DNA of 64,000 nucleotides, from the NCBI GenBank assembly GCA_949959305.1, contig CATLJA010000002.1, forward strand, positions 1 through 64,000, in the 5' to 3' direction. Both the position numbers and the translations under genes were made by a program. Source of the stretch: an uncultured Oscillibacter sp. Lineage in GTDB: Bacteria; Bacillota; Clostridia; Oscillospirales; Oscillospiraceae. Under the pieces are notes generated by a model. The model saw only the letters and a program-made list of their open reading frames with translations. It was not told the DNA's origin and searched no databases. Each line of letters opens with the position of its first letter. Positions within the stretch are counted from its first letter, which is position 1. This document shows, in pieces, positions 34,713-42,841 of the stretch.

Positions 34713-34744
34713 ATTGTGGTATATTTTCTAGTGTACCACAATAT
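34713..34744. promoter_or_regulatory. 10-bp inverted repeat upstream of vanW
   Basis: TATTGTGGTA and TACCACAATA are perfect mirror arms separated by 12 bases, about 45 bases upstream of the vanW-type start. The spacing fits a dimeric regulator binding adjacent helix faces, or a hairpin in the leader. Confidence 0.5.
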
Positions 34745-34815
34745 AAAGGAAAAAGAATTACAATTTTGTAACAAGGAGACGGAAAATTTTTGTGCTATTC
34801 TCCTTTTTTGCCGCC

Positions 34816-34844
34816 TTGACTTTTTCCGACAGAAGGGGTACTAT
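34816..34844 (+). promoter_or_regulatory. Promoter of the CTP synthase gene
   Basis: TTGACT and TACTAT are 17 bases apart, about 57 bases before the start codon. Confidence 0.65.
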
Positions 34845-34900
34845 TGGAAAATATTATTTTGCGGCAGGAGCGGAGCTCCGCTGCGGAGGAGGGATATTTG

Positions 34901-36502
34901 ATGCCGGTAAAATACATCTTTGTCACCGGCGGCGTGGTTTCGGGCCTGGGCAAGGGGATCACCGCCGCCGCCCTGGGCCGCCTGCTCAAGCAGCGGGGCC
35001 TGCGCGTGCGGGTGCAGAAGCTGGACCCCTATCTCAACGTGGACCCGGGCACCATGAGCCCCTACCAGCACGGGGAGGTGTTCGTCACCGACGATGGGGC
35101 GGAGACGGACCTGGATCTGGGCCACTACGAGCGGTTTATTGACGAGAGCCTGGACGTGAACTCCTCCGTCTCCGCGGGCAGGGTCTACTGGGAGGTCCTC
35201 AGCCGGGAGCGGCGGGGGGATTTTCTGGGGGGCACGGTGCAGATCATCCCCCACATCACCGACGAGATCAAGCGGCGCATCTGCCAGCTGGATCAGCCGG
35301 GCGTGGACGTGGCCATTGTGGAGATCGGCGGCACGGTGGGGGACATCGAGTCCCAGCCCTTTCTGGAGGCCATCCGCCAGGTGGCGGCGGAGCGGGGGCG
35401 GCAGAACGTCATGTTCCTCCACGTGTCTCTCATCGTGTCCATCCCCGGCACCGGGGAGTGCAAGAGCAAGCCCACCCAGCACTCGGCCAAGGAGCTGCTG
35501 GGACTGGGCATCCAGCCGGACGTGATGATCTGCCGCAGCGACGGACCCGTGCCCCGGGAGGTCCTGGAGAAGATCTCCCTGTTCTGCGGCATCCCTGTGG
35601 AGAACGTCATCCCCAACCTGACGGCGGATCTGCTCTACGAGGTCCCCCTGATGCTGGAGCAGGAGGGACTGGCGGAGGCGGTGGTGCGGCGGCTGGGTCT
35701 GGACTGCCATGAGCCGGATCTGACCGAGTGGACCGCCATGGTCCAGCGGGCCCGGCATTTGGAGGGGGCGGTGGAAATCGCCCTGGTGGGGAAGTACGTG
35801 GCCCTCCACGACGCGTACCTCTCTGTGGCCGAGGCTCTGACCCACGCGGGCATTGAAAACGGCGTCAAGGTGTCGGTCCGCTGGGTGGACAGCGAGACGG
35901 TGACCGACGATAACGCCGCCCAGGTCCTGGCCGGGTGCGGCGGCGTGCTGGTTCCCGGCGGCTTCGGGGACCGGGGCGTGGAGGGCAAGATCAGCGCCAT
36001 CCGCTATGCCCGGGAGAACCGGGTCCCTTTCCTGGGCATCTGCCTGGGAATGCAGATGGCGGTGGTGGAGCTGGCCCGCCACGCCGCGGGGCTGCCCTGC
36101 GCCCACTCCGCCGAGCTGGACCCGCAGACAAGGGAGCCGGTCATTGCCCTGATGCCGGATCAGGCGGGCGTGACCAGCAAGGGGGGCACCATGCGGCTGG
36201 GCAGCTGGCCCTGCGTTCTGACCGCAGGGTCCCGGGCTGCGGCGGCCTACGGAACAGAGCGCATCGACGAGCGCCACCGCCACCGCTATGAGTTCAACAA
36301 CGACTACCGCCAGCCCCTGGAGGCGGCGGGACTGGTCCTCTCCGGCCTCTCCCCGGACGGGCGGCTGGTGGAGGCGGTGGAGCTGAGGGACCACCCCTGG
36401 TTTGTGGGGGTGCAGTTCCACCCGGAGCTCAAGAGCCGTCCCAACCGGGCCCACCCCCTGTTCCGAGAGTTTGTAGCGGCAGCAAAGGGGACAAGGGCAT
36501 AG
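34901..36502 (+). CDS. pyrG: CTP synthase
   Basis: The protein has 533 aa, full length. The N-terminal amidoligase domain starts [17 protein letters not shown] with the ATP loop, followed by [21 protein letters not shown]. The C-terminal glutamine amidotransferase domain has GGFGDRG, the nucleophile Cys in FLGICLGMQ and the His-Glu pair near VGVQFHPE. It converts UTP to CTP using ATP and glutamine, the last step of pyrimidine nucleotide synthesis. GAGGAGGG precedes the ATG. It is a single gene with its own promoter and a hairpin after it. Confidence 0.97.
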   Translation: MPVKYIFVTGGVVSGLGKGITAAALGRLLKQRGLRVRVQKLDPYLNVDPGTMSPYQHGEVFVTDDGAETDLDLGHYERFIDESLDVNSSVSAGRVYWEVLSRERRGDFLGGTVQIIPHITDEIKRRICQLDQPGVDVAIVEIGGTVGDIESQPFLEAIRQVAAERGRQNVMFLHVSLIVSIPGTGECKSKPTQHSAKELLGLGIQPDVMICRSDGPVPREVLEKISLFCGIPVENVIPNLTADLLYEVPLMLEQEGLAEAVVRRLGLDCHEPDLTEWTAMVQRARHLEGAVEIALVGKYVALHDAYLSVAEALTHAGIENGVKVSVRWVDSETVTDDNAAQVLAGCGGVLVPGGFGDRGVEGKISAIRYARENRVPFLGICLGMQMAVVELARHAAGLPCAHSAELDPQTREPVIALMPDQAGVTSKGGTMRLGSWPCVLTAGSRAAAAYGTERIDERHRHRYEFNNDYRQPLEAAGLVLSGLSPDGRLVEAVELRDHPWFVGVQFHPELKSRPNRAHPLFREFVAAAKGTRA

Positions 36503-36507
36503 AGAGC

Positions 36508-36535
36508 GTGCCGCGCCATTTCCATGGCGCGGCAC
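36508..36535. terminator. Bidirectional hairpin between pyrG and a small membrane gene
   Basis: GTGCCGCGCCAT and its complement form a 12-bp stem with a TTCC loop between two convergent genes. T runs are weak on both sides. Confidence 0.6.
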
Positions 36536-36541
36536 GTCTGT

Positions 36542-36790
36542 TTACAGGCGCATGTCCGTAACCCAGCTGGTGAGCAGCAGGAGGTAGGACAGGGGCCAGA
36601 GCAGGAACAGGGGGCCGCTGTACGCGCCCAGGGGCGTTCCCGGGCAGATCACCAGCCGCAGCAGGCCATAGAGCACCAGCACAGCCAGGGACAGGTACTG
36701 GGCCCACAGGGCCAGGGGGGCGTACAGCGCCGCCCGGCGGCGCAGGCAGGGGGTCAGATCAATTACCTTGCCGGGTTCCTTCACATACAT
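36542..36790 (-). CDS. Small membrane protein of unknown function
   Basis: The protein has 82 aa. A polar start (MYVKEPGKVIDLTPCLRRR) is followed by two hydrophobic segments (LWAQYLSLAVLVLYGLLRLVI and PLFLLWPLSYLLLLTSWV). AGGAGG lies upstream with good spacing. I do not recognise the family. An inverted repeat overlaps its probable promoter. Confidence 0.65.
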   Translation of the reverse strand: MYVKEPGKVIDLTPCLRRRAALYAPLALWAQYLSLAVLVLYGLLRLVICPGTPLGAYSGPLFLLWPLSYLLLLTSWVTDMRL

Positions 36791-36818
36791 GGCGTTTTCC
36801 TCCTTTATGTTGCTTCCT

Positions 36819-36860
36819 GTATAACAGAATACAATAATCGCTGTCCAAAAGTATGGACAG
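36819..36860 (-). promoter_or_regulatory. Promoter with inverted-repeat operator
   Basis: On the minus strand TTGGAC (36848-36843) and TTATAC (36824-36819) are 18 bases apart. CTGTCCA and TGGACAG (36841-36860, 6-base spacer) form a perfect dyad over the -35 box, a plausible repressor site. Confidence 0.45.
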
Positions 36861-36924
36861 TCGGCAGCAGCGGCTCTATCCTATTCTAGTCTGCCGCCGG
36901 GGAGGATATGCCCCCTGCCCAGAA

Positions 36925-36958
36925 CAAGACCCGCAGGGCGTTCACCCTGCGGGTCTTG
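36925..36958 (-). terminator. Terminator of the flavodoxin-like genes
   Basis: CAAGACCCGCAGGG and its complement form a 14-bp stem ten bases past the stop codon of the minus-strand reductase. No long T run follows. Confidence 0.6.
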
Positions 36959-36967
36959 CTTTGCGAA

Positions 36968-37516
36968 TTATTCCATGGACCTGCCCAGCTGATAGGCAGT
37001 ATCCAGCTCCGGACGGCCCTGGATATCGCCTGCGGCCATCACGCCGCCGCACAGCACCTTCCCCAGGCTGTCCCAACCTAAGTGAGACATCAACCGATCG
37101 TACCAGTAGGTGGTTTCCTCGTAGCCGTTACCCTCGGCCGCCATCAGCAGAACGCACTTTTTGCTGGGGTTCCGGTAGTCCTTATCGCACTCCGCAACAG
37201 CAAACAGCCTGTCAATGGCGGTTTTCAGCTGGCCGCTGATGGTCCAGTAGTACAAGGGGGAGGCCAGAACCACCACATCGGCGGCCCTGTAGGCTGCGTA
37301 TATCTGCTCCATGTCGTCCCGCTGGACGCATGGATGCTCCGGGTCCTTGCCGCCGCCGAAGCAGCCCTTGCAGCCGTGAATGCACATCTTATCCAGGAAA
37401 AAGGCGGTGACCTTGTTTCCCGTCTCCTCCGCGCCGCGGGTAAAGGCGCTTACCAGTTGGGACGTATTCCCGTTTTTTCGGGGACTGCCGTTGAGTATCA
37501 GAATTTTTGCCGCCAT
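36968..37516 (-). CDS. Flavodoxin-like NADPH-dependent FMN reductase family protein, 1
   Basis: The protein has 182 aa. The FMN phosphate loop is LILNGSPRKNGNTSQL, followed by a cysteine cluster (HGCKGCFGGGKDPEHPC), the motif ASPLYYWTISGQLKTAIDR, and a final helical segment. Family members are FMN proteins that reduce quinones, nitro compounds or iron-bound partners. It lies 14 bases after the similar gene at 37531, the two being transcribed together and divergently from an HxlR regulator. Confidence 0.85.
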   Translation of the reverse strand: MAAKILILNGSPRKNGNTSQLVSAFTRGAEETGNKVTAFFLDKMCIHGCKGCFGGGKDPEHPCVQRDDMEQIYAAYRAADVVVLASPLYYWTISGQLKTAIDRLFAVAECDKDYRNPSKKCVLLMAAEGNGYEETTYWYDRLMSHLGWDSLGKVLCGGVMAAGDIQGRPELDTAYQLGRSME

Positions 37517-37530
37517 TATACGCCCTCCCT

Positions 37531-38076
37531 CTACAGCTTATCCGCCAGGGCCGCCGCCTGCTTGCAGCCGTCCGTTCTGTCGATGTCTCCTTTGTTCAAT
37601 ACGCCAGGAATCAAAACCTCTCCTGCCATCGTCCATTTCAGCAGCGCGGCAGTGCGCTCCATCGGAATGCGCACACCGTCAAAAACAGACATGTCCTCCT
37701 CCTCACAGCAGGCAATCATGGCGCACTCCTTACCCGCCACGTCCTTGCCGCCAACCACAAAGGAGAACAGCCTGTCAATAACGCCTTTGATCTGGGCGGG
37801 GATGGTATACCAGTAGACCGGCATGGTGAATACGACTGCGTCCGCCTCCAGAATTGCGGGAGCAATCGTGTTGAAGGCATCGTCAAAGGAGCATGCCTTC
37901 CCTGTCTTGAAGCATGTTTCGCAGGCGCGGCATCCGCCCACATTCTGCATGGCCGCGTCAAAGCGGGTGACGGCGTGCCCCTTGGCCTCCGCAGCCTGGA
38001 TGAAGGCGTCGGTCATAGCGAAGCTGTTGCCGCCTTTGCGGGGACTGCCAGTGATGACCACGATTTTTTTGCCCAT
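37531..38076 (-). CDS. Flavodoxin-like NADPH-dependent FMN reductase family protein, 2
   Basis: The protein has 181 aa. FMN loop VITGSPRKGGNSFAMT, the cysteine motif GGCRACETCFKTGKAC and MPVYWYTIPAQIKGVIDR define the same family as its neighbour. The GCxxCxxC-type cysteines could hold a metal or form a redox pair. It is the first gene of the two-gene operon, with GGAGAG upstream. Control by the divergent HxlR regulator is likely because their promoters overlap. Confidence 0.85.
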   Translation of the reverse strand: MGKKIVVITGSPRKGGNSFAMTDAFIQAAEAKGHAVTRFDAAMQNVGGCRACETCFKTGKACSFDDAFNTIAPAILEADAVVFTMPVYWYTIPAQIKGVIDRLFSFVVGGKDVAGKECAMIACCEEEDMSVFDGVRIPMERTAALLKWTMAGEVLIPGVLNKGDIDRTDGCKQAAALADKL

Positions 38077-38112
38077 AAAGCACTCTCCTGTTTGATGAAA
38101 TTTGTTGAGCTA

Positions 38113-38190
38113 TTGACTTCGCTCCTGGTATGCACTATCATAATCATGGATAAGAAAAAAAGCAAGTACGCACATGAAAGTGCGGTACTT
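38113..38190. promoter_or_regulatory. Overlapping divergent promoters and HxlR operator
   Basis: Plus strand: TTGACT (38113) and TATCAT (38136), 17 bases apart, serve hxlR. Minus strand: TTGCTT (38165-38160) and TATGAT (38142-38137), 17 bases apart, serve the reductases. The two -10 boxes nearly coincide. AAGTACGCAC and GTGCGGTACTT (38164-38190) form a dyad covering the reductase -35 box and the hxlR leader, a good HxlR-type site. Confidence 0.65.
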
Positions 38191-38211
38191 ACTAAAAGGA
38201 GAGTGTACCGT

Positions 38212-38544
38212 ATGACAAATCAGTGCATCGCCGGGGCCTGTCTGGGGAGCACAGGGTTCAGTTATACCCTGTCGCTGATCAACGGAAAGTATAAAATGAA
38301 TATCCTGTATGCCCTGATGGAATTTCAGGTGGTCCGGTTCAACGAGATGAAAAAGTACATTGGCACCATATCCTATAAGACCCTCAGCTCCAGTCTGAAG
38401 GAGCTGGAGGCGGACGGCCTTGTCCATCGGGAGGAGTACCCTCAAATTCCGCCCAAGGTGGAGTACAGCTTGACGGAGCGGGGGCGGTCCCTGATTCCCA
38501 TTCTGGACGCAATGTGCGTTTGGGGCGAGAAAAACCGCCAATAG
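38212..38544 (+). CDS. HxlR-family transcriptional regulator
   Basis: The protein has 110 aa, usual for the family. A winged helix of HxlR type is visible (LINGKYKMNILYALM, RFNEMKKYIGTISYKTLSSSLKELEADGLVHREEY, VEYSLTERGRSLIPIL). Cysteines near the N-terminus (QCIAGACLG) could sense redox or electrophile stress, as in related regulators. AAAAGGAG precedes the ATG. It is divergent from two FMN reductases and probably represses them. Confidence 0.88.
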   Translation: MTNQCIAGACLGSTGFSYTLSLINGKYKMNILYALMEFQVVRFNEMKKYIGTISYKTLSSSLKELEADGLVHREEYPQIPPKVEYSLTERGRSLIPILDAMCVWGEKNRQ

Positions 38545-38580
38545 CAGAAGGGAGACGGCGTAAGCCGTCTCCCTTCTGCT
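38543..38580. terminator. Hairpin between convergent hxlR and the grd operon end
   Basis: AGCAGAAGGGAGACGGC and its exact complement form a 17-bp stem with a GTAA loop. On the minus strand the hairpin is followed by TATTGGCGGTTTTT, so it may end transcription of the grd operon as well as hxlR. Confidence 0.7.
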
Positions 38581-38594
38581 GTTAAACGTCTGAC

Positions 38595-38888
38595 TTATCC
38601 CAGCCGGACCTCCTTGGCCTGCTCCGGCAGGAAGCAGCCTTTCAGGTCATACTTGTTGTATCCACTGTAGTCCGACAGAGCCCGGCCCTCCAGGAAGTAG
38701 CTGCGGATGAACCGCTTTCCGTCCACGCACGTCCAGTTCTCCTGATCCCAGGTGAGATACCCGTCGTCATCCGTGCGCTTCTCAGCGAAGATCAGATCCA
38801 CCTGGCGGTTGTGGCTGGCCACCAGATCAATGAGCTCCTCCGCCGTCAGGTCCAGCTCCTTCTTGTTGACCGTATCCATGACTTTCAT
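38595..38888 (-). CDS. Unknown protein at the end of the glycine reductase operon
   Basis: The protein has 97 aa and no membrane segment or signal. It is rich in charged and aromatic residues (ELIDLVASHNRQVDLIFAEKR, DDDGYLTWDQENW). I do not recognise the family. It starts 14 bases after grdD on the same strand, so it belongs to the operon and is probably an accessory of the pathway. The ATG at MKVMD follows AGGGGGCC; a second ATG three codons later is an alternative. Confidence 0.6.
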   Translation of the reverse strand: MKVMDTVNKKELDLTAEELIDLVASHNRQVDLIFAEKRTDDDGYLTWDQENWTCVDGKRFIRSYFLEGRALSDYSGYNKYDLKGCFLPEQAKEVRLG

Positions 38889-38902
38889 CTCAGCGGCCCC
38901 CT

Positions 38903-40057
38903 TTATCCGATATACCCGGCGGCCTTGAGGATCTCCTGGGACTTGGCCAGATTGGCCTCGCTCATCATCACCAGGGGGCCGGTGCAGCCCATGCCGGTCT
39001 CGGCGTAGATGCCGGCCTTCCACAGGGCCTTGGCCGCGTCCTCCAGGTCCATGACCTCGATGCCGGGAATGCTGGCGGTGCAGGGCTCCGCCGGGGGAGC
39101 CTTCACGTCCTCGTCCGCCGCTGCCGCGCCCTTGGCGGCGGCCTTGCGGTCAGCGAGGATCTTGCTCAGGCCCGCCTTCTCCGCCGCGGCAAACTCCTTG
39201 GCCGCCACGTCGAAGACCTTGCCCTTCACCAGCTCGCCGGCGAATTGCAGGGCGTTGGCCACCAGGGGCGCGCCGCTGGCCCGGGAAACGATCAGCACCA
39301 GCTTGTCATAGCCGGGGCCGATGCCGGGGCCGTAGCCGTAACCGGCGGACTCGAAGCTGCCGCCGGTGGTGAAGGCGGAGAGCATCTTCACCAGCACGTT
39401 GCCGGTGAGGCTGTCGCACACCAGCACGTCCGGCGTGCCCTGGAGCACGTCGTTGCCCCGGAGCACCGCGCCGCCGTCCGCCCGGGCGGACTGGGCCCAC
39501 TGGAAGTCGTAGCCGCCCTCCTTGAGCTGGTTGAGGGCCATCTCCGTCTGCCGGGCGCCGTCCACGTTCAGAATGCCCACAGTGGGGTTCTTCACGCCGC
39601 AGGCCTTGGCGGTGATGATGCCGTAGACCGCGTTCTTAATCATGCCCTCGATCCGGTCCGCGCTGGCGGTGCCGGTGGAGGTGGCGATGAACATCTCCTT
39701 GCCCTTGGCGGGGGTGACCACACGGCCCACCGTGGACACGCCGATGGGGAAGGGGAAGTGCATGGTGACTGCGCCGTCCACCTCGCCCTTCTCCACCATC
39801 TGCTCCATCCGCTTGTGGCCCTCGTCCTCATTGTCCACATGGACAGTGGTGACGCCCTCGGCCTCCAGGGTGCCGATATAGTACACGTCCACGCCCCTGC
39901 GGGCGGCGGCCACGGCGGCGGCCATGGCGTTCTCCTCGCCGTGCTCGCTGCCCATGCCGGTCAGGGCGATCTTGGGCCTGGGGCCGAAGGAGCCGGTCTC
40001 CAGGCCCTCCGCCATCTCCAAAAACGCCTTGGCAATGGTTTTTTCCAGATTACTCAT
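38903..40057 (-). CDS. grdD: Glycine reductase component C, alpha subunit (GrdD)
   Basis: The protein has 384 aa and resembles the phosphate acyltransferase/PlsX-like fold of GrdD (KIALTGMGSEHGEENAMAAA, HFPFPIGVSTVGRV, GGSFESAGYGYGPGIGPGYDK). Component C takes the acetyl group bound to the selenoprotein and releases acetyl phosphate, which yields ATP through acetate kinase. A linker rich in Ala, Lys and Pro (about residues 300-335) separates a short C-terminal module with GCTGPLVM. It sits 15 bases after grdC and works with it as a complex. Confidence 0.93.
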   Translation of the reverse strand: MSNLEKTIAKAFLEMAEGLETGSFGPRPKIALTGMGSEHGEENAMAAAVAAARRGVDVYYIGTLEAEGVTTVHVDNEDEGHKRMEQMVEKGEVDGAVTMHFPFPIGVSTVGRVVTPAKGKEMFIATSTGTASADRIEGMIKNAVYGIITAKACGVKNPTVGILNVDGARQTEMALNQLKEGGYDFQWAQSARADGGAVLRGNDVLQGTPDVLVCDSLTGNVLVKMLSAFTTGGSFESAGYGYGPGIGPGYDKLVLIVSRASGAPLVANALQFAGELVKGKVFDVAAKEFAAAEKAGLSKILADRKAAAKGAAAADEDVKAPPAEPCTASIPGIEVMDLEDAAKALWKAGIYAETGMGCTGPLVMMSEANLAKSQEILKAAGYIG

Positions 40058-40072
40058 ACCAATGCACCTCGT

Positions 40073-41611
40073 TTACTGGGCATCCGCCAGCAGGGTGGCG
40101 GCAAAATCCTTCATGGCCTTGGCGATCATGCTCTTGACCTCCTCCTCGCTGACCCCGGACTGCTCCGCGCCGGTGTTGGCCTGGATGACAAAGGACACGC
40201 CGTCAAACAGGTTGGTCATGCGGCCCAGGAACAGGGAGCCCTTGCCGATAATCATGACGCGGTTGATCTTGCCGGCCATGATGTCGTTGCGGGCAAAGCC
40301 GATATAGGGCACGCCGGAGGGGATGTGGCCCTGGGTGGGGGCCCAGCCGGTGAGGCCGTGGCTGACCGGGAAGGTGGCCAGATCGGCCTTCTGGAGCTCG
40401 CCCCGCTTCACCGCCAGGGCGGCGATCATCTTGTAGTTGGACAGGGGCACGTCGCCGGCGCCGGCGGGCTTGGTGATGTCGGGATTCTGCATCTCGGGGG
40501 AGTACTTGTCAATGTCGGTGATCTTCAGGCCGTGCTTGTCCAGAGGATTGGTCACCAGGCTGGAGATGACAGCCTGGGGGGCGGAGCCGGTGCCCACGGT
40601 GTGGCGGCCCAGCATATCTAGGTTGATCTCCGGGCTCACGCCGTCGTCCTGGGTGAGCACCACGGCAAAGCCGCCGATCATGTCCTCCATGATGGGCAGG
40701 CCCTTCTTCACGTGGTCCTTGCCGTTCATGCCCAGCTTGGCGGTGCAGCCGCCGGCGGTGACCACCACGGTCTTGTACGCGCCGGAGGCCACCAGGGCGG
40801 CAGCCTCGATCATGGCGTGGGCGGGGGCGGCGCAGAAGCCCCGGGCGTCAGAGCCGGTGGCGTTGTCGAGACCGGCGATCTCAGCGGCGGACTTGGCGAA
40901 GTTGCCGCCGCCCCGCTGGTTCATGTCGCCGCAGGCCTCCTCGGCGCAGTCCACCACGTACTCCACGTCCTCCTTGGCGATGCCCGCGTTCTTGATGGCG
41001 CTGAGCAGAGCCATGACGGAGCTGGCCTTGCTGACCAGATTCTCGTGCATCACGTGGGCGGAGAGGTTCACGTCAATGTCGTGGGCGCGGGTGACGCAGC
41101 CCACCAGCTCGCCCTTGTGGTAGAGGGCCTCGGAGTGCTCCTCGTCCACCAGCCGCTTGATCTCGGCGGCCTCGGTCTGGGCCTCGGGGATCCGGGCCAG
41201 GATGCTCTCGTCCATGATGGGGTTGGCGGCCAGTGCGGCGCGGTGGGCGTTCACAAAGCCTTGCTCCAGCTTCACCAGGCCGAACACGTCGCAGGCCTGC
41301 ATGAGCAGCAGGAACTCCTCCTGGGGCATGATCTGGCCGAAGGGGCCAAAGCGGTCATTGACGTCGCAGGTCTTGTCGCACCAGGGCTGGGCCACCTCGG
41401 CCAGCTGATCGGGGTGCTTGTTGCCGATATAGACCTGGTTGGGCCAGTAGCTGAGGGCCTGGTCAAAGCTGCGGATGTGGCTGGGCAGCTCCTTGAGATA
41501 CTCGCTCTCGGGGTTGACGATGCGCTCGGTAGTCTGGGTGGTGCCGTTGTGCAGGACCATGTCCGGGGTGTGCACCAGGATATACCCGGCGCCCTTGATA
41601 ACACTTTTCAT
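40073..41611 (-). CDS. grdC: Glycine reductase component C, beta subunit (GrdC)
   Basis: The protein has 512 aa of FabH/thiolase-like fold (GAGYILVHTPDMVLHNGTTQTTERI, CAEEACGDMNQRGGGNFAKS, VVTAGGCTAKLGMNGKDH). It forms the acetyl-transfer complex with GrdD that converts the Se-carboxymethyl group of GrdA, via an acetyl thioester, to acetyl phosphate. The ATG at MKSVIKGAG matches the family start; a GTG three codons earlier is possible. A 214-base inverted-repeat element lies between grdA and this gene. Confidence 0.93.
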   Translation of the reverse strand: MKSVIKGAGYILVHTPDMVLHNGTTQTTERIVNPESEYLKELPSHIRSFDQALSYWPNQVYIGNKHPDQLAEVAQPWCDKTCDVNDRFGPFGQIMPQEEFLLLMQACDVFGLVKLEQGFVNAHRAALAANPIMDESILARIPEAQTEAAEIKRLVDEEHSEALYHKGELVGCVTRAHDIDVNLSAHVMHENLVSKASSVMALLSAIKNAGIAKEDVEYVVDCAEEACGDMNQRGGGNFAKSAAEIAGLDNATGSDARGFCAAPAHAMIEAAALVASGAYKTVVVTAGGCTAKLGMNGKDHVKKGLPIMEDMIGGFAVVLTQDDGVSPEINLDMLGRHTVGTGSAPQAVISSLVTNPLDKHGLKITDIDKYSPEMQNPDITKPAGAGDVPLSNYKMIAALAVKRGELQKADLATFPVSHGLTGWAPTQGHIPSGVPYIGFARNDIMAGKINRVMIIGKGSLFLGRMTNLFDGVSFVIQANTGAEQSGVSEEEVKSMIAKAMKDFAATLLADAQ

Positions 41612-41639
41612 GGGTTCCACAGCCTTTCTTCATTTTTTG

Positions 41640-41853
41640 TATTTTTAGCAGTCATTCTTTTTCTTTCCGCACACCGCCGGGGCGGCCTTACCCGAAAAAA
41701 TCAAAAGAACCTCAGAGGCCCTTCAGGCGCGGCCTGACGCGGAATGGCAGAAGACCGGAACCGCCTGCCGTCCGCAGATGGGCAGCCGCTCATCTAAAGT
41801 TTTTCTTTTGATTCTTTTCTTTGTTCACAAAGAAAAGAATGACTGCAAAAATA
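41640..41853. repeat. MITE-like inverted-repeat element inside the grd operon
   Basis: The ends TATTTTTAGCAGTCATTCTT and, in reverse complement, TATTTTTGCAGTCATTCTTT form long imperfect terminal inverted repeats around about 210 bases with no gene. Each arm also contains an ATTCTTTTCTTTG-type hairpin and an AATCAAAAGAA...CTTTAGAGG-like stretch, which recurs at 54222. Confidence 0.65.
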
Positions 41854-41917
41854 TACGCCATTTTTCGCAAAACGCGGAAAGGGCGGCGGCAAGCGCCGCC
41901 GCCCAGGCTTTCGCCTA

Positions 41918-42394
41918 TTAGCCCAGGTACTTGCAGTGTTCGTCGCGAATGGCGCTCATCTCACTGATGATGTCATCCACATCCAGAACCATCTCCATCA
42001 TGGAGACCTGCTCGTCATAGACGGCGTCGTCAAACTCCGCCTTCACTTCGGGCTCGCACACATGGTAAACCGTGAGTCCCAACGAGACTCCTGTCAACGG
42101 ACCGGCATAAGTGGGGTCACCGGCGGTCACTGTCTCAGCGGCCAGGCCGGAGGCTTCGCCCTCAGCGGCGCCCAGGAGAACAACAATGTTCTCGGGACCG
42201 TACTGCTCAGCGAACTCCTTGACTCTCTTCTGATTCTCCAGATCCATTGCACCAGCGGCGGTTCAGACGAAGCACTCCGTCGAGGAAAACACGACCTCGG
42301 CGCCAGCGGACTGGGCGCAGGCCTCAATGGCCATGCCGGGAATGCCGTCGCGGTCACCAATGATGATGACCTTCTTGCCAGCCAAGATGCTCAT
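41918..42394 (-). CDS. grdA: Glycine reductase selenoprotein A (GrdA), UGA-encoded Sec44
   Basis: The protein has 158 aa when UGA is read as selenocysteine. The ORF track splits it: the first 43 codons ([27 protein letters not shown]) run in frame into TGA at 42265-42263 and then [17 protein letters not shown]. The context CFV-Sec-T and position 44 match known GrdA proteins. GrdA carries the Se-carboxymethyl intermediate between the substrate-specific component B and component C, and is re-reduced by thioredoxin. It needs the SelA/SelB/tRNA-Sec machinery encoded about 6-9 kb upstream on the same strand. AAGGAGG-type site before the ATG. Confidence 0.95.
42263..42265 (-). other. In-frame UGA selenocysteine codon of grdA
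   Basis: The codon lies in TGC TTC GTC TGA ACC, with full-length GrdA homology on both sides and no frameshift. Confidence 0.95.
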
Positions 42395-42467
42395 GCTCTT
42401 TTCCTCCTTTGCTTTAGATTTTTTATAGAATCCTTTCGGAATCTACAACAAGGGAATTGTGTACGCC

Positions 42468-42785
42468 TTACGCGTACTTCTTGATCATTGCCTCCACGTT
42501 CTCAGCCGTGGCGTCCTCCTTGACGCAGGAGTCGATCATCTCGCCGTTCTCATAGATGGCGATGACAGGCAGACCCAGAATCTTCTGGCTGATGGCCAGA
42601 CGGCGGGCCTTGGTGGTGTTCAGGGCGCAGAACTTGATCTTGTCGCCATAGGTCTCCGCAAAAGCGTGGACGTGGGGCATCAGCGCCGCACAGGGCACGC
42701 AGCCGTCGCCATAGAAGTCCACCAGCACCTTGCCCTCGGCCTTAAGGACCTCGGCCTCAAAGGTATTCTTGTCCAGTTCCAGCAT
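42468..42785 (-). CDS. trxA: Thioredoxin of the glycine reductase system
   Basis: The protein has 105 aa with a thioredoxin fold. The active site is GCVPC (Cys29, Cys32), the GCxPC variant typical of glycine-reductase thioredoxins rather than the standard WCGPC. It passes electrons from the thioredoxin reductase encoded next to it to the oxidised GrdA selenoprotein. AGGAGG precedes the ATG. It lies between trxB and grdA in the operon. Confidence 0.93.
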   Translation of the reverse strand: MLELDKNTFEAEVLKAEGKVLVDFYGDGCVPCAALMPHVHAFAETYGDKIKFCALNTTKARRLAISQKILGLPVIAIYENGEMIDSCVKEDATAENVEAMIKKYA

Positions 42786-42841
42786 AAAAGCAACCTCCTA
42801 ATGATAAGATAGAGACAGTATACAGCATTTCCAGGGAAAAA

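Noticed and set aside
36968-38076. Flavodoxin-like genes as part of the glycine reductase operon
   Set aside because: A strong hairpin and the plus-strand hxlR gene separate them from grdD, and they have their own promoter.
41918-42247. 109-residue ORF as a complete protein
   Set aside because: It is the part of GrdA after the selenocysteine codon; the true start is at 42394.
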